From Corynebacterium epidermidicanis (GTDB lineage: Bacteria; Actinomycetota; Actinomycetes; Mycobacteriales; Mycobacteriaceae): a stretch of 64,000 bases of DNA. Shown here piece after piece: positions 1-9,935 of the stretch; position 1 is the first letter of the stretch; each line of letters begins with the position of its first letter. The stretch covers positions 186,001 to 250,000 of the forward strand of contig NZ_CP011541.1 in assembly GCF_001021025.1 (NCBI RefSeq), given 5' to 3'. A model generated the notes under the pieces. It saw only the letters and a list, made by a program, of their open reading frames with translations, was not told the origin of the DNA and did not search any database. A program made the position numbers and the translations under genes.

Positions 1-1086
1 TTCGAGCAGGTCGGGGCCGAACTCGAGCCCGGCGAAGGATCGCCACGTATCCGGGTAGCCAATCTTGGCCTTGAACGTCCCGAGCTTTTCCAGCGCGCGT
101 TCCCGGGTTTCCGGTGTCATCCACGCGAGCTGGGAGATCCGATCCCGGTACGCCCGCAGCAAGCTATCGACGAGCTCTTCCATAGCTTCCTTGTGCGACG
201 GCGGGAAATGCTGTGCCACATATTCCTGCCCGATTGCCTCGCCAACCAGAGACTCCGCCAGGGTGACACCGCGCTTCCAGCGATCGCGCTGCTGTGTCGC
301 TCCGGTCAGCCGGCGGCCGTAAAACTCCCAATTGGCTGCGCTGATTTCGGACGTGAGATAGGCCGCCCGAGAATTGAGGATGTGCCAGGTGAGCCACGCT
401 TCCCAGTCTTCGTTTTCGAGCAATTCGTCCAAGGCAGTCAGGAAGGAAGGCATCATGTTTACTACTCGGCCCTCCGGAATACCCGCAGCCCGCAGGATTT
501 CTGCTACGCGAGGCGGCAATTCGCTGAGCTGGCACGGGTTATAGGTCTTCAGGGAATCACGGGCCGCGACCACATCCCAGTGGGCGGCTGCCAATTTCTT
601 CTCCAACGCGATCGCCGCTGGGGCCAGGTCCGCTTTGCCCAAGAAACCCAGCATCCGGGCAACATGCTGCTCATAGGCGGCCAACACTTCGGGATGTTCC
701 CGGTAGTAAGCCTCGTCGGGCAGGCCCAGGCCACCCTGCACCACGTAGAGCACAACTTCTTCCGAGGAAGAATCCTTGGTGATGTATGCCTCCACAGGGG
801 AGGACACCCCGAGGCGGGACAGTTTGCCGAGAGCTTCGGTCAAGGGGAGGGAGAGAAGGGCGAAGTCGTCGTCAAGCGGGGCGATGCCAGCAGCGTCCAT
901 CCGGTCGGTGTCCATAAAACTGCGGAAAGCCTGACCCGGCAGGCCTGAGGAGGCTTCGAGGAGCGCGTGGACGTGCGCTTCGGAGTCGTCCCGGAGCTTG
1001 TGGAAAGTGCCGTCGACGCCGCGGTCAGCTGGGATGACATGCTCGGCAAGCCATTGGCCGTTTACTTCTTCGTAGAGATTGTCCAT
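1..1086 (-). CDS. M13 family metallopeptidase (neprilysin/PepO type), 3' part outside window
   Basis: Reading leftward from an ATG at 1086 gives 362 residues that run off the window's left edge without a stop. The sequence begins MDNLYEEVNGQWLAEH and later contains PDEAYYREHPEVLAAY and TPETRERALEKLGTFKAKIG, all typical of the N-terminal and interdomain parts of peptidase family M13 (zinc endopeptidases related to neprilysin and PepO). No signal peptide is visible, so a cytoplasmic enzyme is likely. The HExxH zinc motif and the distal glutamate ligand lie beyond the edge and cannot be checked. The gene is divergent from the membrane protein gene that starts at 1107, with only 20 bases between the start codons. 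Confidence 0.88.
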   Translation of the reverse strand, partial: MDNLYEEVNGQWLAEHVIPADRGVDGTFHKLRDDSEAHVHALLEASSGLPGQAFRSFMDTDRMDAAGIAPLDDDFALLSLPLTEALGKLSRLGVSSPVEAYITKDSSSEEVVLYVVQGGLGLPDEAYYREHPEVLAAYEQHVARMLGFLGKADLAPAAIALEKKLAAAHWDVVAARDSLKTYNPCQLSELPPRVAEILRAAGIPEGRVVNMMPSFLTALDELLENEDWEAWLTWHILNSRAAYLTSEISAANWEFYGRRLTGATQQRDRWKRGVTLAESLVGEAIGQEYVAQHFPPSHKEAMEELVDSLLRAYRDRISQLAWMTPETRERALEKLGTFKAKIGYPDTWRSFAGLEFGPDLLE

Positions 1087-1106
1087 GAGTCCCTATAGTA
1101 GGCACT

Positions 1107-1658
1107 ATGCCCGAGTATCGACTCAAACCCCGACTCCACCTGTGGCGGATCGGGGGAATCGCCCTGGCCTTGCTGCTATTGCCCGTGCCCATAAATGCGG
1201 TGCTGCCCAGCGTCGACGCGAACACCTCGCGGGTTGAGCTCGGCAGTGTCGAGCAAGGCTGGACGCAGGAACTGTCCTGGCCAGACGGCACCGCAATGCA
1301 GTGCCAGGAAGACGACGAGGCAGTCCTAGGGGCTGCGTGGGACTGCGACGGTACTTCGATCTCAACCATGGTGCTGGAAGGCTCTAGGGACGAAGCCGAG
1401 ACTCTGCGTCGTGGAATCCGCACCGTCACGATGGTCGACGTAACAGGCCCCGTTTCGGTCACGCGTGGCGTTGCGCGCCTCCTCGAAACCGAGGACGCCG
1501 TGGGAATGTCGGTGGAAGGGCGCGACGACCACGCCGGACAGACTCTCGTCGCGGTGGTCACCGGGCCCAAGCGCCGCGAATACGGTCTCCTGCTGTGGAC
1601 GACGCTGACCGAACCCGCCAAGCTCGACCGCATCGCGAACCCGATGGAGGAAGCATGA
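1107..1658 (+). CDS. Putative membrane-anchored protein, unknown function
   Basis: 183 residues. One hydrophobic segment near residues 13-30 (GGIALALLLLPVP) precedes a soluble, probably extracytoplasmic domain with two cysteines (AMQCQED and WDCDGT) that could form a disulfide. A second weakly hydrophobic stretch lies near the C-terminus (YGLLLWTTL). I do not recognise the family. The stop codon overlaps the ATG of the PrsW-like gene (ATGA), so the two are translationally coupled and probably act together, for example as protease and membrane partner or substrate; that pairing is inference. Confidence 0.7.
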   Translation: MPEYRLKPRLHLWRIGGIALALLLLPVPINAVLPSVDANTSRVELGSVEQGWTQELSWPDGTAMQCQEDDEAVLGAAWDCDGTSISTMVLEGSRDEAETLRRGIRTVTMVDVTGPVSVTRGVARLLETEDAVGMSVEGRDDHAGQTLVAVVTGPKRREYGLLLWTTLTEPAKLDRIANPMEEA

Positions 1659-2455
1659 ACCGCAGCGTGTGGTGGAAACTTCTCGTGATCTTCGGTCTAC
1701 CCGCCTCCATCTTGTTTTCCCTCCTCAACGGGCTAGTGTCACCGATCGGCTGGGGGATCGGAGTGCTGTTCGCCGCACTCTATCTGGTGGCCGGCCTGCT
1801 GCTCTTTCGCGCCGGGCCGTTGTGGCCGAACGCGGGCGCCTGGTACGTGCTTTCGTGCCTGACCTGGGGGTCAGGCGTCTCGACTGCGCTGGTACTGTGG
1901 CCGTCCATGGCATGGTCGGATATCACCACCAAGCTCGGTTGGGATCCACTGCTGGCGTCATTTAGTGGTGCGATCCCCGAGGAACTAGCCAAGGCTTTGG
2001 GAGTGGTCCTGATTGTGTACGGTTTCCGCGCGCTCAACAGGCCCTGGCATGGGTTCGTTACCGGCGGGTTGATAGGACTGGGCTTCGAGATCAACGAAAA
2101 CCTGGTGTACGGCGCAGTGGGCGCACTTTACGACGCCAACTCGGACCTCACCGGCGCCGTCTCCATGTGGGGGCTGCGTTCGCTGGCTGGCCCTGGCATC
2201 CACGTCGCCTTGGCGGCGCTGTCGGGCTGGGGGATCGGGCTCGCGATCTTTTGCGTTGGGCGACGTGGGGCCTTGGCCTGGCTGGGCTTTTCGACGTTCA
2301 TCCATTTCGTCTGGAACATCATCACCACCTTCCCGCTTGAGCAAATGATTCGCCTCGGTGTGCTGATGGTGATTCTGTATGGATCGTTCATTTATGTGTA
2401 TTGGAAAGCTGTGAGAATGCAGAAAGTTGACAATTCCTACGTGTTGCTGATGTGA
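1655..2455 (+). CDS. PrsW-family intramembrane protease
   Basis: 266 residues from the ATG that overlaps the upstream stop. The protein is polytopic, with about seven or eight hydrophobic helices. Motifs typical of the PrsW/CPBP-like glutamic-type family are visible: PEELAKALG in one helix, GFEINENLVYG in the next, and later helices with GPGIHVALAAL and FSTFIHFVWN, supplying paired glutamates and histidines. Family members cleave membrane proteins such as anti-sigma factors (PrsW in Bacillus); no substrate can be named here. An upstream in-frame extension to about 1595 would overlap the previous gene without coding support, so ATG 1655 is preferred. Confidence 0.82.
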   Translation: MNRSVWWKLLVIFGLPASILFSLLNGLVSPIGWGIGVLFAALYLVAGLLLFRAGPLWPNAGAWYVLSCLTWGSGVSTALVLWPSMAWSDITTKLGWDPLLASFSGAIPEELAKALGVVLIVYGFRALNRPWHGFVTGGLIGLGFEINENLVYGAVGALYDANSDLTGAVSMWGLRSLAGPGIHVALAALSGWGIGLAIFCVGRRGALAWLGFSTFIHFVWNIITTFPLEQMIRLGVLMVILYGSFIYVYWKAVRMQKVDNSYVLLM

Positions 2456-2485
2456 CTTGTGTGAAAGTTGTGTACTTTTGGGGTT

Positions 2486-3520
2486 ATGTCTCATGCTCGA
2501 CTTAACCCTGCCCGCCGTACGATTCTTGCCGCCTGTGCGTCGTTAAGCCTGGCTGCCACCCTGCTCATTCCGTCCGCAAATGCGGAACATGCGACCGCGC
2601 CTTCTGGCATCGATGTAGCCAGCTGGCAAGGTGCCATTGACTGGCACGGTGTCGCCGGAGCGGAACAGAAATTCGCGTTTGTCAAGGCCACCGAAGGTCT
2701 CGACTACACCAACCCCCAGTACCACGCCGACATCACCGCAGCCGACGCATCGGGACTAACCACCGGGTCGTACCACTACGGACGGCCTAACACGGACCCC
2801 ATCGCCCAAGCGCGACACTACGCAGCCGCCTACAAAGCACACCCGCAAGACCTCCCGCCCGTGCTCGACATCGAGCAAACCGACGGTGTTGGAGTCGGCG
2901 AACTACAGAACTGGACGAGGGACTTCCTCGGTGAAGTCGAACGCCAGACCGGCCGCAAGCCGATGGTGTACACCTACCGATACTTCTGGGAACAAGACAT
3001 GGGCAACACCACCGAATTCGCCCACTACCCGCTCTGGTTCGCCGCCTACCAATCCGAGGTGCCCACCCAACTTCCCGGCGGTTGGCAACAAATGGCCTTC
3101 TGGCAGCGCACCGGCGAAGGACGGGTCACCGGTATCAACACCCCAGTGGACATGAACCTCTTCAATGGAACCCCAGGTCAACTGCCAAGTTTCAATGGCT
3201 ACGGCGGAGTCCTCGTGCCGGGTGAAAAGGTAGCGACTGACCACGGAATGGGAACCTCGGCTCGCGACATCGCGCTCGCGCTACTCGGCCTAGCAGGAGC
3301 GATTGGCATCATGCCACCAGAGGTAGCCGGAAACGTGGCGAACCAAGCAGCACTCGCCGCAGGTGTGGACAGTCTGGTTGCCGGCGCGCTCGGAGGGCAA
3401 GTCGCCGGGCTCGGTGGAAAATTACCAGTTGCTGAACTCAACCGAATCGTCCAAGGCAACTACTCCATCGGAGACTTGTTGCTGCTTTTGAACGCGGCTG
3501 GGCATCGTACCGAAGGGTAG
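2486..3520 (+). CDS. Secreted GH25 lysozyme (muramidase)
   Basis: 344 residues from ATG 2486; a TTG at 2468 is in frame but less likely. A signal peptide (basic MSHARLNPARR, hydrophobic core, cut near SANAEH) precedes a glycosyl hydrolase 25 domain. The domain opens with GIDVASWQGAIDW and has FVKATEG, the conserved DIEQTDG acid region and WFAAY and FWQRTG near the end. GH25 enzymes cut the beta-1,4 MurNAc-GlcNAc bond of peptidoglycan. After about residue 235 comes a roughly 110-residue Gly/Ala-rich tail of unknown role. Likely a cell-wall remodelling enzyme exported to the periplasm or surface. Confidence 0.88.
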   Translation: MSHARLNPARRTILAACASLSLAATLLIPSANAEHATAPSGIDVASWQGAIDWHGVAGAEQKFAFVKATEGLDYTNPQYHADITAADASGLTTGSYHYGRPNTDPIAQARHYAAAYKAHPQDLPPVLDIEQTDGVGVGELQNWTRDFLGEVERQTGRKPMVYTYRYFWEQDMGNTTEFAHYPLWFAAYQSEVPTQLPGGWQQMAFWQRTGEGRVTGINTPVDMNLFNGTPGQLPSFNGYGGVLVPGEKVATDHGMGTSARDIALALLGLAGAIGIMPPEVAGNVANQAALAAGVDSLVAGALGGQVAGLGGKLPVAELNRIVQGNYSIGDLLLLLNAAGHRTEG

Positions 3521-3877
3521 TTTCTCGGCGGTTTCGCGTTGGGAGTGCGTGGCTCGCGGGTGTTGGTGCCTTGACGCCTAGCTTGCGGGCGAAATGAGCG
3601 CGGGTTAGGGCTGCAAATCAGCTAGGTGGCACTTCTGAAGCTCGCTCACTCCTGGTGACTAGACGTGGTGGTGTCCGAAAATGCGGTCCTATCGCGAGAC
3701 GAGGCTGAGTTGAAGATGCTGGGCTCCACAAGTTGGTTCAACACCAACCCGCCAAAGGATAGCCGGAGCGCCGGCCCCTGCTTGGCACGCGGAATCCGCC
3801 GCAAATTCTGGACAACTTCAAAGGAAATCCGCGTCTGCCTTCCGGCCCGCGGCTCGCGCCCCAAGCACCATAAGTCA
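3521..3877. other. Gene-free interval with decayed sequence related to 37.44-37.6 kb
   Basis: No convincing gene. Read on the minus strand, about 3830-3600 contains stretches resembling the plus strand at about 37446-37605, including CAGAATTTGCGGCGGATTC-like sequence at one end and GAGCTTCAGAAGTG at the other. This looks like two decayed copies of one element or gene (see findings). Confidence 0.4.
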
Positions 3878-3920
3878 CAAAAAGCCTCCCACACCAGCCT
3901 TGCGCACGGGTGGGAGGCTT
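3878..3920 (-). terminator. Rho-independent terminator of the emb operon
   Basis: Inverted repeat AAGCCTCCCA (3882-3891) with TGGGAGGCTT (3911-3920). On the minus strand the hairpin is followed by a T-run (the A-run at 3879-3883). It lies just beyond the stop of the arabinosyltransferase gene. Confidence 0.85.
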
Positions 3921-3935
3921 CGCCGATTCAAGAAC

Positions 3936-6900
3936 CTACTCATCGGTCTTCATCGGCCCTGGTGTCCAGAGCCCAGAACGCTGGATTACTTCGTGGTGGA
4001 TTTCGGCTACGTCGGGGGCTTCGCCACGCAGGTTGGTGCGTGGGTAGTAGCGAGAGATGGAGCCCCAGTCGCGCTGCCAGTCGTTCTTGAGGTAGCCCGG
4101 GATCTCTACGGAGGTGTTCACGGCTTCGGTGACGCCGAGTACACCGCCGCCGGCGTAGTCCATCACTGGGGAGAGCGTCACTTTGCCTGGGTGGTCTGGG
4201 GAGATGCGGAAGTTCGCCATTTCGGCTACGCCTGCGAAGTGGTCGTAGGTGCGCTGGCATGGGAATTGGAGTGCGACGGCCCAGTCGAGAAGGCCGGCCT
4301 GTTCGGAGCCGATCACGTTGTTGAGCGAGTCTAGCTTCGGCACGCGCGGAGGCACGAAGGCCAGCCACTGGTTTTGCTCAAGGTTTTGGTCCTTGGCCAC
4401 TACTCGCACGACATTGGCGGTTTCGGGGATCCGATCCATCGGGACGCGCAGGTTGCGCCAGGATGGGGTAGGGCCGATGTCGAGAGGTTCGAGTTCGCCA
4501 GTGTTGGTGACATTGCCGTCGGCACTGCGGGTGCCGTATTCGACGATGAGTTCCTGGCCGTCTTGCTTTACGCCGTTGATGTCGTGGTGGGCGATCTTTC
4601 CGGCGGCGGAGACGATGAGCAGCGGGGTGTCGTCGCTACGCTTAGGTAGGTTGTACCAGGTGGTGGTGGCTTCGGCTGGGAATTGTGGGCCCTCGGTGTA
4701 GGAGCCGAGGACTGGAATTTTGTGGAAGTCGAGGCCGAAGGGCAGGAATGCTTTCGAACCGTTGACACCTCGTTCGGTGCGCACGCCACCGGTGTTGCCC
4801 GTGGCCTGGCCACCGCCGGCTTCGGTGGTGTCTTCGTTCGAGGTGGCACCACCGATGGAGCCCTGGGAGGATTCCTTGGCTACGCCTTCCACGGCGATGG
4901 ATTCCGGCACGTTGTTGGCGTCGAAGCCGCGGTGTTCGGTGACGTCGAGCGAAGCGCCGAGGTCGGAGCCGTCGGCAGGCTGGAGGAAGGAATCGTTGGA
5001 GTTGGTTTCCAGCATCGCGTCGTTGGCGAGCGCGCAATAGTCGCCTGTCGCTGAACGCAAGTTGCCCAGGCCGACGGAGTACGCGGGGTATTGGGAGACG
5101 AAGCCCTTGCCCAGGCTCAGGAAGCAGAACATCACGACGAGAGCGGAGACCACGGCGATAGGGGAGGCCGCGATGCCGTCGAAACGTGCGAGCTTTCGGC
5201 GGCGCTCCAGCTTGAGTTCGTCGAGGGTGCCTTGGGATTCGGCGCGGGCGGTGCGCACATCGGATACGAACGATTGGATCGTGCCGATGACCAGCACCAG
5301 CAACGAGATCCCCAGCATGACCGTCGAAGCCTCGACGGCCTTGAACTGCACGGTCTTGTCGTACCATGGTACGCCGAAGCTGGAGACGTACCACCAACCG
5401 TTAGTTCCGGCGAGGCTGAACGCGAGCACGAACAAAATTCCGCCGAACAGCAGTGTGCGGGATCGCGCCGACTTCAGCGCCATATGCGACAGCGCCACCG
5501 CCGCCAGCCCAGCGATCGCCGCGCCGATGCCCGCCCAGACACCGAAGTGGTGGGTCCACTTGGTTGGGGTGAACATCATGAAGAACATCGTGCCCAGGAA
5601 CGCCAGCAGCAAGCGTATCGACGGCCCCTGCGCCGAACCCGGGACGCGCCCATTGCGCAACATCGACGCCAGCACCAGCGCCACCGATACAAGCACCATC
5701 AGCACTGCGAATCGACGAGCGAAGGAGCCATCCACCGTCTGTCCCAACAGCGATTCGTAGCGAACCCATTCCATGTACCACGTGAGCGCAGGGCCCTTGT
5801 CCGCGCGGACACGGATTGCTTCCAGCACGGAAGCTGGGGTTTGGTCACCAAAGACTGCCAGCAAGATTGCGGTGCCGGATGCCAGGAACGGTGCCACCAT
5901 CGCCAACACCGCCTGCCAGGTGGAGCCACCCACCAGCGGGATCCGGCGGTAGATGATGCGAATCAAGCTAGAAAGGGCCGCCAGGAGGGCCGCGACAGCC
6001 ATCAAACCGGTCGGGCCAGCCCCAAGTGCGAGCGTTGCCACGATGACACCTACAGCAGCCGGAAGTAAGCGAGAGGTAGCGATGGCGCGCTCCATGCACA
6101 CCCAGGTCAGCAGCGCGCCCAGGGCAATAACCGGCTCTGGGCGGGTGCCGTTGTTATAGACCATCCAGAAGGCCAGGAACGTCAACGCAGCGGTCCAGTG
6201 AGCTACTCGACGCCCGGTGATCTTCGCCCCCAGACGCGGCAAGACTTCGCGGCTAATCAACAGCCACACGCACCAGCCGGCGAGCAAACCGGGCAGGCGC
6301 ATCCAAATGGAGCTGGTGGAGACATACGTCATCAGGGCCAGCAAGTCATAGTACGGAGCGCCGAACGGTGATTCGGGGACACCAAACCAGCGGTAGTAGT
6401 TAGCCATGTAGCCCGAGCCGCGGGAGATCCGGGCCATCGTGAGCAAGTAGCCGTCGTCAGCGGTGTTCGCGCCGATGAAGTGCCAGGCCAGAAGGGTGGC
6501 GCCGACGATGCCGTCGAGAGGGCGCAGTTTCCACCAGTCTTTGGGGAAGAAGCGTCGGGAGGCACGCCCGTCGAGCTTGTCTAGTCGGTGCAGCGACCAA
6601 AGTGCCAGGAGAGTCATCGCGAGCCCCAGCCACATGACCACGTATTTCAGCGGGCTTGGGCTGGAGGTAAATCGGGAGTTGATATCGACATGCGCGTTGA
6701 TGCCCTGGACCTTGGCATCTCGCGGAAGATCGGTGTAAATGCCGGTCACCTGCGGGCGACGATCGCCTTCCAAAACTTCCTTCTTTGAACCAAGCGTGAG
6801 CTCAGTACGCTCAGGGGTGGAGGAGACCTTTAAATCGCCCGATTTTGGCAGGTCTGCCACTGGAATGCTCAGAGGCACAGTGTCCCGGATAATGACATCC

Positions 6901-7223
6901 AGGCCGGTCTTGGTGTAGCGCACAAACAGACCACGCGTGGTGGCGTCCTTCGAGTCCGCCGGCAAGGTGCCCAGTACCATCCACTCTTTTTCTGGCATGT
7001 GCTCCAGAGCGGACATAGGCACCGATACCTCAATCGCATCGGGTGCATAGGACATCAACGGCGCATTGACGCTGTTGAGGCCTTTCTGCGGCCAATCGAA
7101 AGACGATTGGGTTTGGTTAACTGGCAGGAATGGAGTCAGTAGGAAGCAGACAAATCCTATGAGTCCGGATACGATCGCCAGCGTTTTGATCGACTGTGGG
7201 GCGGGTTTGGCAGCAATTGACAC
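3936..7223 (-). CDS. emb: Arabinosyltransferase Emb (EmbC-like, ethambutol target family)
   Basis: 1095 residues from a GTG start at 7223, the usual length for Emb proteins. An N-terminal helix (about 13-32) is followed by an extracytoplasmic domain, a long polytopic GT-C region (about residues 190-680, with WHFIGANTADDGYLL carrying the acidic loop motif) and a C-terminal extracytoplasmic carbohydrate-binding domain. These membrane enzymes transfer arabinofuranose from decaprenylphosphoryl arabinose onto the arabinan of arabinogalactan. Corynebacteria typically have a single Emb, so I use emb rather than embA/B/C. The gene is last in the leftward operon dprE1-dprE2-aftA-emb. Only 11 bases separate it from the aftA stop. 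Confidence 0.95.
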   Translation of the reverse strand: MSIAAKPAPQSIKTLAIVSGLIGFVCFLLTPFLPVNQTQSSFDWPQKGLNSVNAPLMSYAPDAIEVSVPMSALEHMPEKEWMVLGTLPADSKDATTRGLFVRYTKTGLDVIIRDTVPLSIPVADLPKSGDLKVSSTPERTELTLGSKKEVLEGDRRPQVTGIYTDLPRDAKVQGINAHVDINSRFTSSPSPLKYVVMWLGLAMTLLALWSLHRLDKLDGRASRRFFPKDWWKLRPLDGIVGATLLAWHFIGANTADDGYLLTMARISRGSGYMANYYRWFGVPESPFGAPYYDLLALMTYVSTSSIWMRLPGLLAGWCVWLLISREVLPRLGAKITGRRVAHWTAALTFLAFWMVYNNGTRPEPVIALGALLTWVCMERAIATSRLLPAAVGVIVATLALGAGPTGLMAVAALLAALSSLIRIIYRRIPLVGGSTWQAVLAMVAPFLASGTAILLAVFGDQTPASVLEAIRVRADKGPALTWYMEWVRYESLLGQTVDGSFARRFAVLMVLVSVALVLASMLRNGRVPGSAQGPSIRLLLAFLGTMFFMMFTPTKWTHHFGVWAGIGAAIAGLAAVALSHMALKSARSRTLLFGGILFVLAFSLAGTNGWWYVSSFGVPWYDKTVQFKAVEASTVMLGISLLVLVIGTIQSFVSDVRTARAESQGTLDELKLERRRKLARFDGIAASPIAVVSALVVMFCFLSLGKGFVSQYPAYSVGLGNLRSATGDYCALANDAMLETNSNDSFLQPADGSDLGASLDVTEHRGFDANNVPESIAVEGVAKESSQGSIGGATSNEDTTEAGGGQATGNTGGVRTERGVNGSKAFLPFGLDFHKIPVLGSYTEGPQFPAEATTTWYNLPKRSDDTPLLIVSAAGKIAHHDINGVKQDGQELIVEYGTRSADGNVTNTGELEPLDIGPTPSWRNLRVPMDRIPETANVVRVVAKDQNLEQNQWLAFVPPRVPKLDSLNNVIGSEQAGLLDWAVALQFPCQRTYDHFAGVAEMANFRISPDHPGKVTLSPVMDYAGGGVLGVTEAVNTSVEIPGYLKNDWQRDWGSISRYYPRTNLRGEAPDVAEIHHEVIQRSGLWTPGPMKTDE

Positions 7224-7234
7224 AAGTCATTACT

Positions 7235-9181
7235 CTACGTCACTGGCTTAACAACTACCACGAACGGACCAATCTGCTTTTGTTCCCAACCGGAAAAAAC
7301 AGCTGGGTTGAAGTAGACGCCGCGGAAACGAACATTCGGATTATTCGGGAAGATGTCTTCGGCGATGTCGTATTTCCACTTGGCGTTTTCTGCACCTAGT
7401 GTGCCCCGGAAGATGAATACCTCCGGCGGGGCCCAGGGGGCGTCGGCAAGCTTGGCTTGGAAAGCTTGAGGGTCGCTGAGCTTGCTGTTGGAATCGACCG
7501 CAAGGTTTTCCAAGAAGGCATTGCGACGTTCAAATTCGCCGAGTGGGTTGGCGTAGTGGCTGGTTAAGGCCTGGAAACCCCAGTAGGGGTAGAAGCTGAG
7601 GAAGCTTTGTGCGTCGGAGAGTACGACAGTTTCGGATGGGCGATGGCCCTGCGATTGAATGAATTGATCGATTTCGGCGTAGTACTTGGTGGAGTCGGCG
7701 GGGAAGCGGTCGGCGCGTTCGCCGTAGCCATCGGTGTCGGTGTAGGCGAGGTCGATAGGCGTGTGGTTTCGGGCGGGGATCGACTGGGCGTAAGAGATGC
7801 CGGCGATCGTCACCAGCGTGACCATGATCGCAGTGATGCGAATGTCGAGGCTGCGCAGGCGTTCCGGAGTGAGCCCGGAAGGAAGATAGGAATAGACCCC
7901 GCTTAGCCGGAAGTCGGCGAGTCCGAGGACACCAGCGGTGGCAAGTAGTAGCGCAATCACAGTGGAGAGTCGGAAACCGAGCAGGGTCTGGCCGGCTAGT
8001 GCCACAATCATTGAGGCGATGATCCAGAGGTAGGCCACCGCGGTGGTGATGCCGATGTTGCGGATCTCCGGGTCGTTGGCACGGAAGACCAAATAGCCCA
8101 CGCCTATCAGGCACAACGCGCCGATCAGTGTTGGTGAGAGCATCGGCAGGGGCACTTCGACGCCTTGAACAGGCAGGTAGTGAGTGGCGGTGGCCTTGCC
8201 CATCGGGGCGCCGCGCAGTACGGCCCACAGGTAAGGTCCCCAAGAAATTGCGGCGATGGCCATCGAGCCGACACCAATCACAATCAGGCGAGCGATCGGC
8301 TGTACTTTCCGCTGGCCAAAAACTGCCATCAAGCCGGCTACGAGCACCACGCTGAGCGCGATGAAGGCGGTGAATACGGTGTAGGTGGCGGCAGAGAACC
8401 CGAGGTAGACAATCATGAAAGCGATGGCGGCCTTTGAGCCGCGCAACGCGCGACTGAGCATCGCCGCGGCTACCGGGGCACCGATTGCCACGATGCCTGA
8501 GTAGGGCTCCTCGGGGCTCATCACGAGGAAAATTGCCGTGCTCACTAGTGCGATTGCCGCGGCGACTGGTAGCGAAGACGTAAGACGTTGCCACAGCGGC
8601 ACCAGTGTGCATGCCATCATGGAAATCGACACTAAGGCCCACGGCTGGTAAGTCTCCCAGCCGCTCAGTCCGAGCAGGTTGCCGAAGCGCCCGCCCAGCC
8701 AGAACCACATCGCCGGGTAGTAGGCCGGGATGTCTCGGTAGTTCATGTCGTGCAGGTGCCAGTCGGAGGTCAGTCGCGTGAGGTACTGGGTGCGGAAGCC
8801 CTGGTCGACGGTCACGCCGTCGAGGTAGAGCTTGGTGGCGGCCAGCGGGATCGCTAGGGTCGAGACCACTAATGCTGCGGGGGCTAGGTAGGAGACCGCG
8901 TACGTCGCTAATCGACGCCACCGTGGTGGCCTTGCGTCTACATGCTGGTCACGGATCCACATGAACACCAAAAAACCCAAGGTCAGCAGGAGCAGGCTGG
9001 AACCTGCCGTCGCTAAGCCTCGGGTGAGGTTTGAGCCGCCGAAAGCTGGCAGGTTGGTCGCTTTGAGGACGAACCAACATGCCAGCGTGAAGAGACCGCC
9101 GACGAGCGGTGCTGCGAACGTCGCGAGGATCGTGGTGCGGATGGAGATTGCATCGGCCGTGTAATGCTCGTCGACGTTCAT
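7235..9181 (-). CDS. aftA: Galactan 5-O-arabinofuranosyltransferase AftA
   Basis: 648 residues, ATG start. A GT-C membrane protein with about 11-13 hydrophobic helices, and a large loop containing DQGFRTQYLTRLTSDWHLHDMNY-type sequence, followed by a soluble C-terminal domain (about 470-648). AftA adds the first arabinofuranose residues to the galactan from decaprenylphosphoryl arabinose. The position between dprE2 and emb is the same as in mycobacteria, which makes the assignment firm. The dprE2 stop lies 10 bases upstream of its start. Confidence 0.94.
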   Translation of the reverse strand: MNVDEHYTADAISIRTTILATFAAPLVGGLFTLACWFVLKATNLPAFGGSNLTRGLATAGSSLLLLTLGFLVFMWIRDQHVDARPPRWRRLATYAVSYLAPAALVVSTLAIPLAATKLYLDGVTVDQGFRTQYLTRLTSDWHLHDMNYRDIPAYYPAMWFWLGGRFGNLLGLSGWETYQPWALVSISMMACTLVPLWQRLTSSLPVAAAIALVSTAIFLVMSPEEPYSGIVAIGAPVAAAMLSRALRGSKAAIAFMIVYLGFSAATYTVFTAFIALSVVLVAGLMAVFGQRKVQPIARLIVIGVGSMAIAAISWGPYLWAVLRGAPMGKATATHYLPVQGVEVPLPMLSPTLIGALCLIGVGYLVFRANDPEIRNIGITTAVAYLWIIASMIVALAGQTLLGFRLSTVIALLLATAGVLGLADFRLSGVYSYLPSGLTPERLRSLDIRITAIMVTLVTIAGISYAQSIPARNHTPIDLAYTDTDGYGERADRFPADSTKYYAEIDQFIQSQGHRPSETVVLSDAQSFLSFYPYWGFQALTSHYANPLGEFERRNAFLENLAVDSNSKLSDPQAFQAKLADAPWAPPEVFIFRGTLGAENAKWKYDIAEDIFPNNPNVRFRGVYFNPAVFSGWEQKQIGPFVVVVKPVT

Positions 9182-9191
9182 AAACTCTTCT

Positions 9192-9935
9192 CTACAGTGG
9201 CAGCTTTCGGAAAATTGGTTTCGGAATGTGCTGCAGCACCAGCATCACCGCTTGGAAAGCTGGGTGGACCCACAGCTCCTGCTTACGGTTGTGTACTGCA
9301 TCGACCACTGCCTTGGCCACGTCTTCGCGGTCAACGGTCAGAGGTGCTTCCTTAACTCCTGCGCTCATCTTAGTGCGAACCTGTCCTGGGCGAACAACCA
9401 ACACGTTCACACCGAACTCGCGCAACGCCTCGCCCAGCTGGGTGAAGAAGCCATCGAAGCCAGCCTTAGTGGAGCCGTAGACAAAGTTGGAACGGCGGAC
9501 CTTCACGCCAGCCACGGAACTCAGTGCCACGATTGTGCCGTGGCTTTGAGACTTCATCCGCTCGGCAAGTAGCACGCCCACAGACACGGCGCCGGTGTAG
9601 TTGATCTGCGCAGCCTGAACAGCCTTGGCCTGGTTCTGCCACTGCTCCTCGTTATCGCCCAGCACGCCGAATGCCACGATAGCGACGTCGATATCGCCCT
9701 TGATCTGCTCAAAGATAGCGGGGTGGGAGTCAAAATCGGTGGCATCGAACTCGATGAAAGTGGCGGTGCCGCCGGCCTTTTCGATGGTCTGGATCGCCGC
9801 GGTTGGCTCCGTGCGATTGAGCAGGGTTACGTTGATCGGGCCCTTGGTCAGGTATTCCTCAACGATGGCCACACCGATGTCCGAGTTGCCACCAAAAAGG
9901 GCGATGTGCTGGGGTTTTCCTACAGCGTTTAGCAT
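9192..9935 (-). CDS. dprE2: Decaprenylphosphoryl-2-keto-ribose reductase DprE2
   Basis: 247 residues, a short-chain dehydrogenase with [10 protein letters not shown] nucleotide-binding loop near residue 15, catalytic Ser in ALSSVAG and Tyr/Lys in YGSTKAG. DprE2 reduces the keto intermediate made by DprE1 to decaprenylphosphoryl arabinose, the donor for AftA and Emb. The start codon directly abuts the dprE1 stop, so the pair is coupled. Confidence 0.94.
   Translation of the reverse strand: MLNAVGKPQHIALFGGNSDIGVAIVEEYLTKGPINVTLLNRTEPTAAIQTIEKAGGTATFIEFDATDFDSHPAIFEQIKGDIDVAIVAFGVLGDNEEQWQNQAKAVQAAQINYTGAVSVGVLLAERMKSQSHGTIVALSSVAGVKVRRSNFVYGSTKAGFDGFFTQLGEALREFGVNVLVVRPGQVRTKMSAGVKEAPLTVDREDVAKAVVDAVHNRKQELWVHPAFQAVMLVLQHIPKPIFRKLPL

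Noticed and set aside
5091..6068. 325-codon plus-strand frame inside emb
   Set aside because: Shadow of the long emb frame; low-complexity product rich in Arg/His/Gln.
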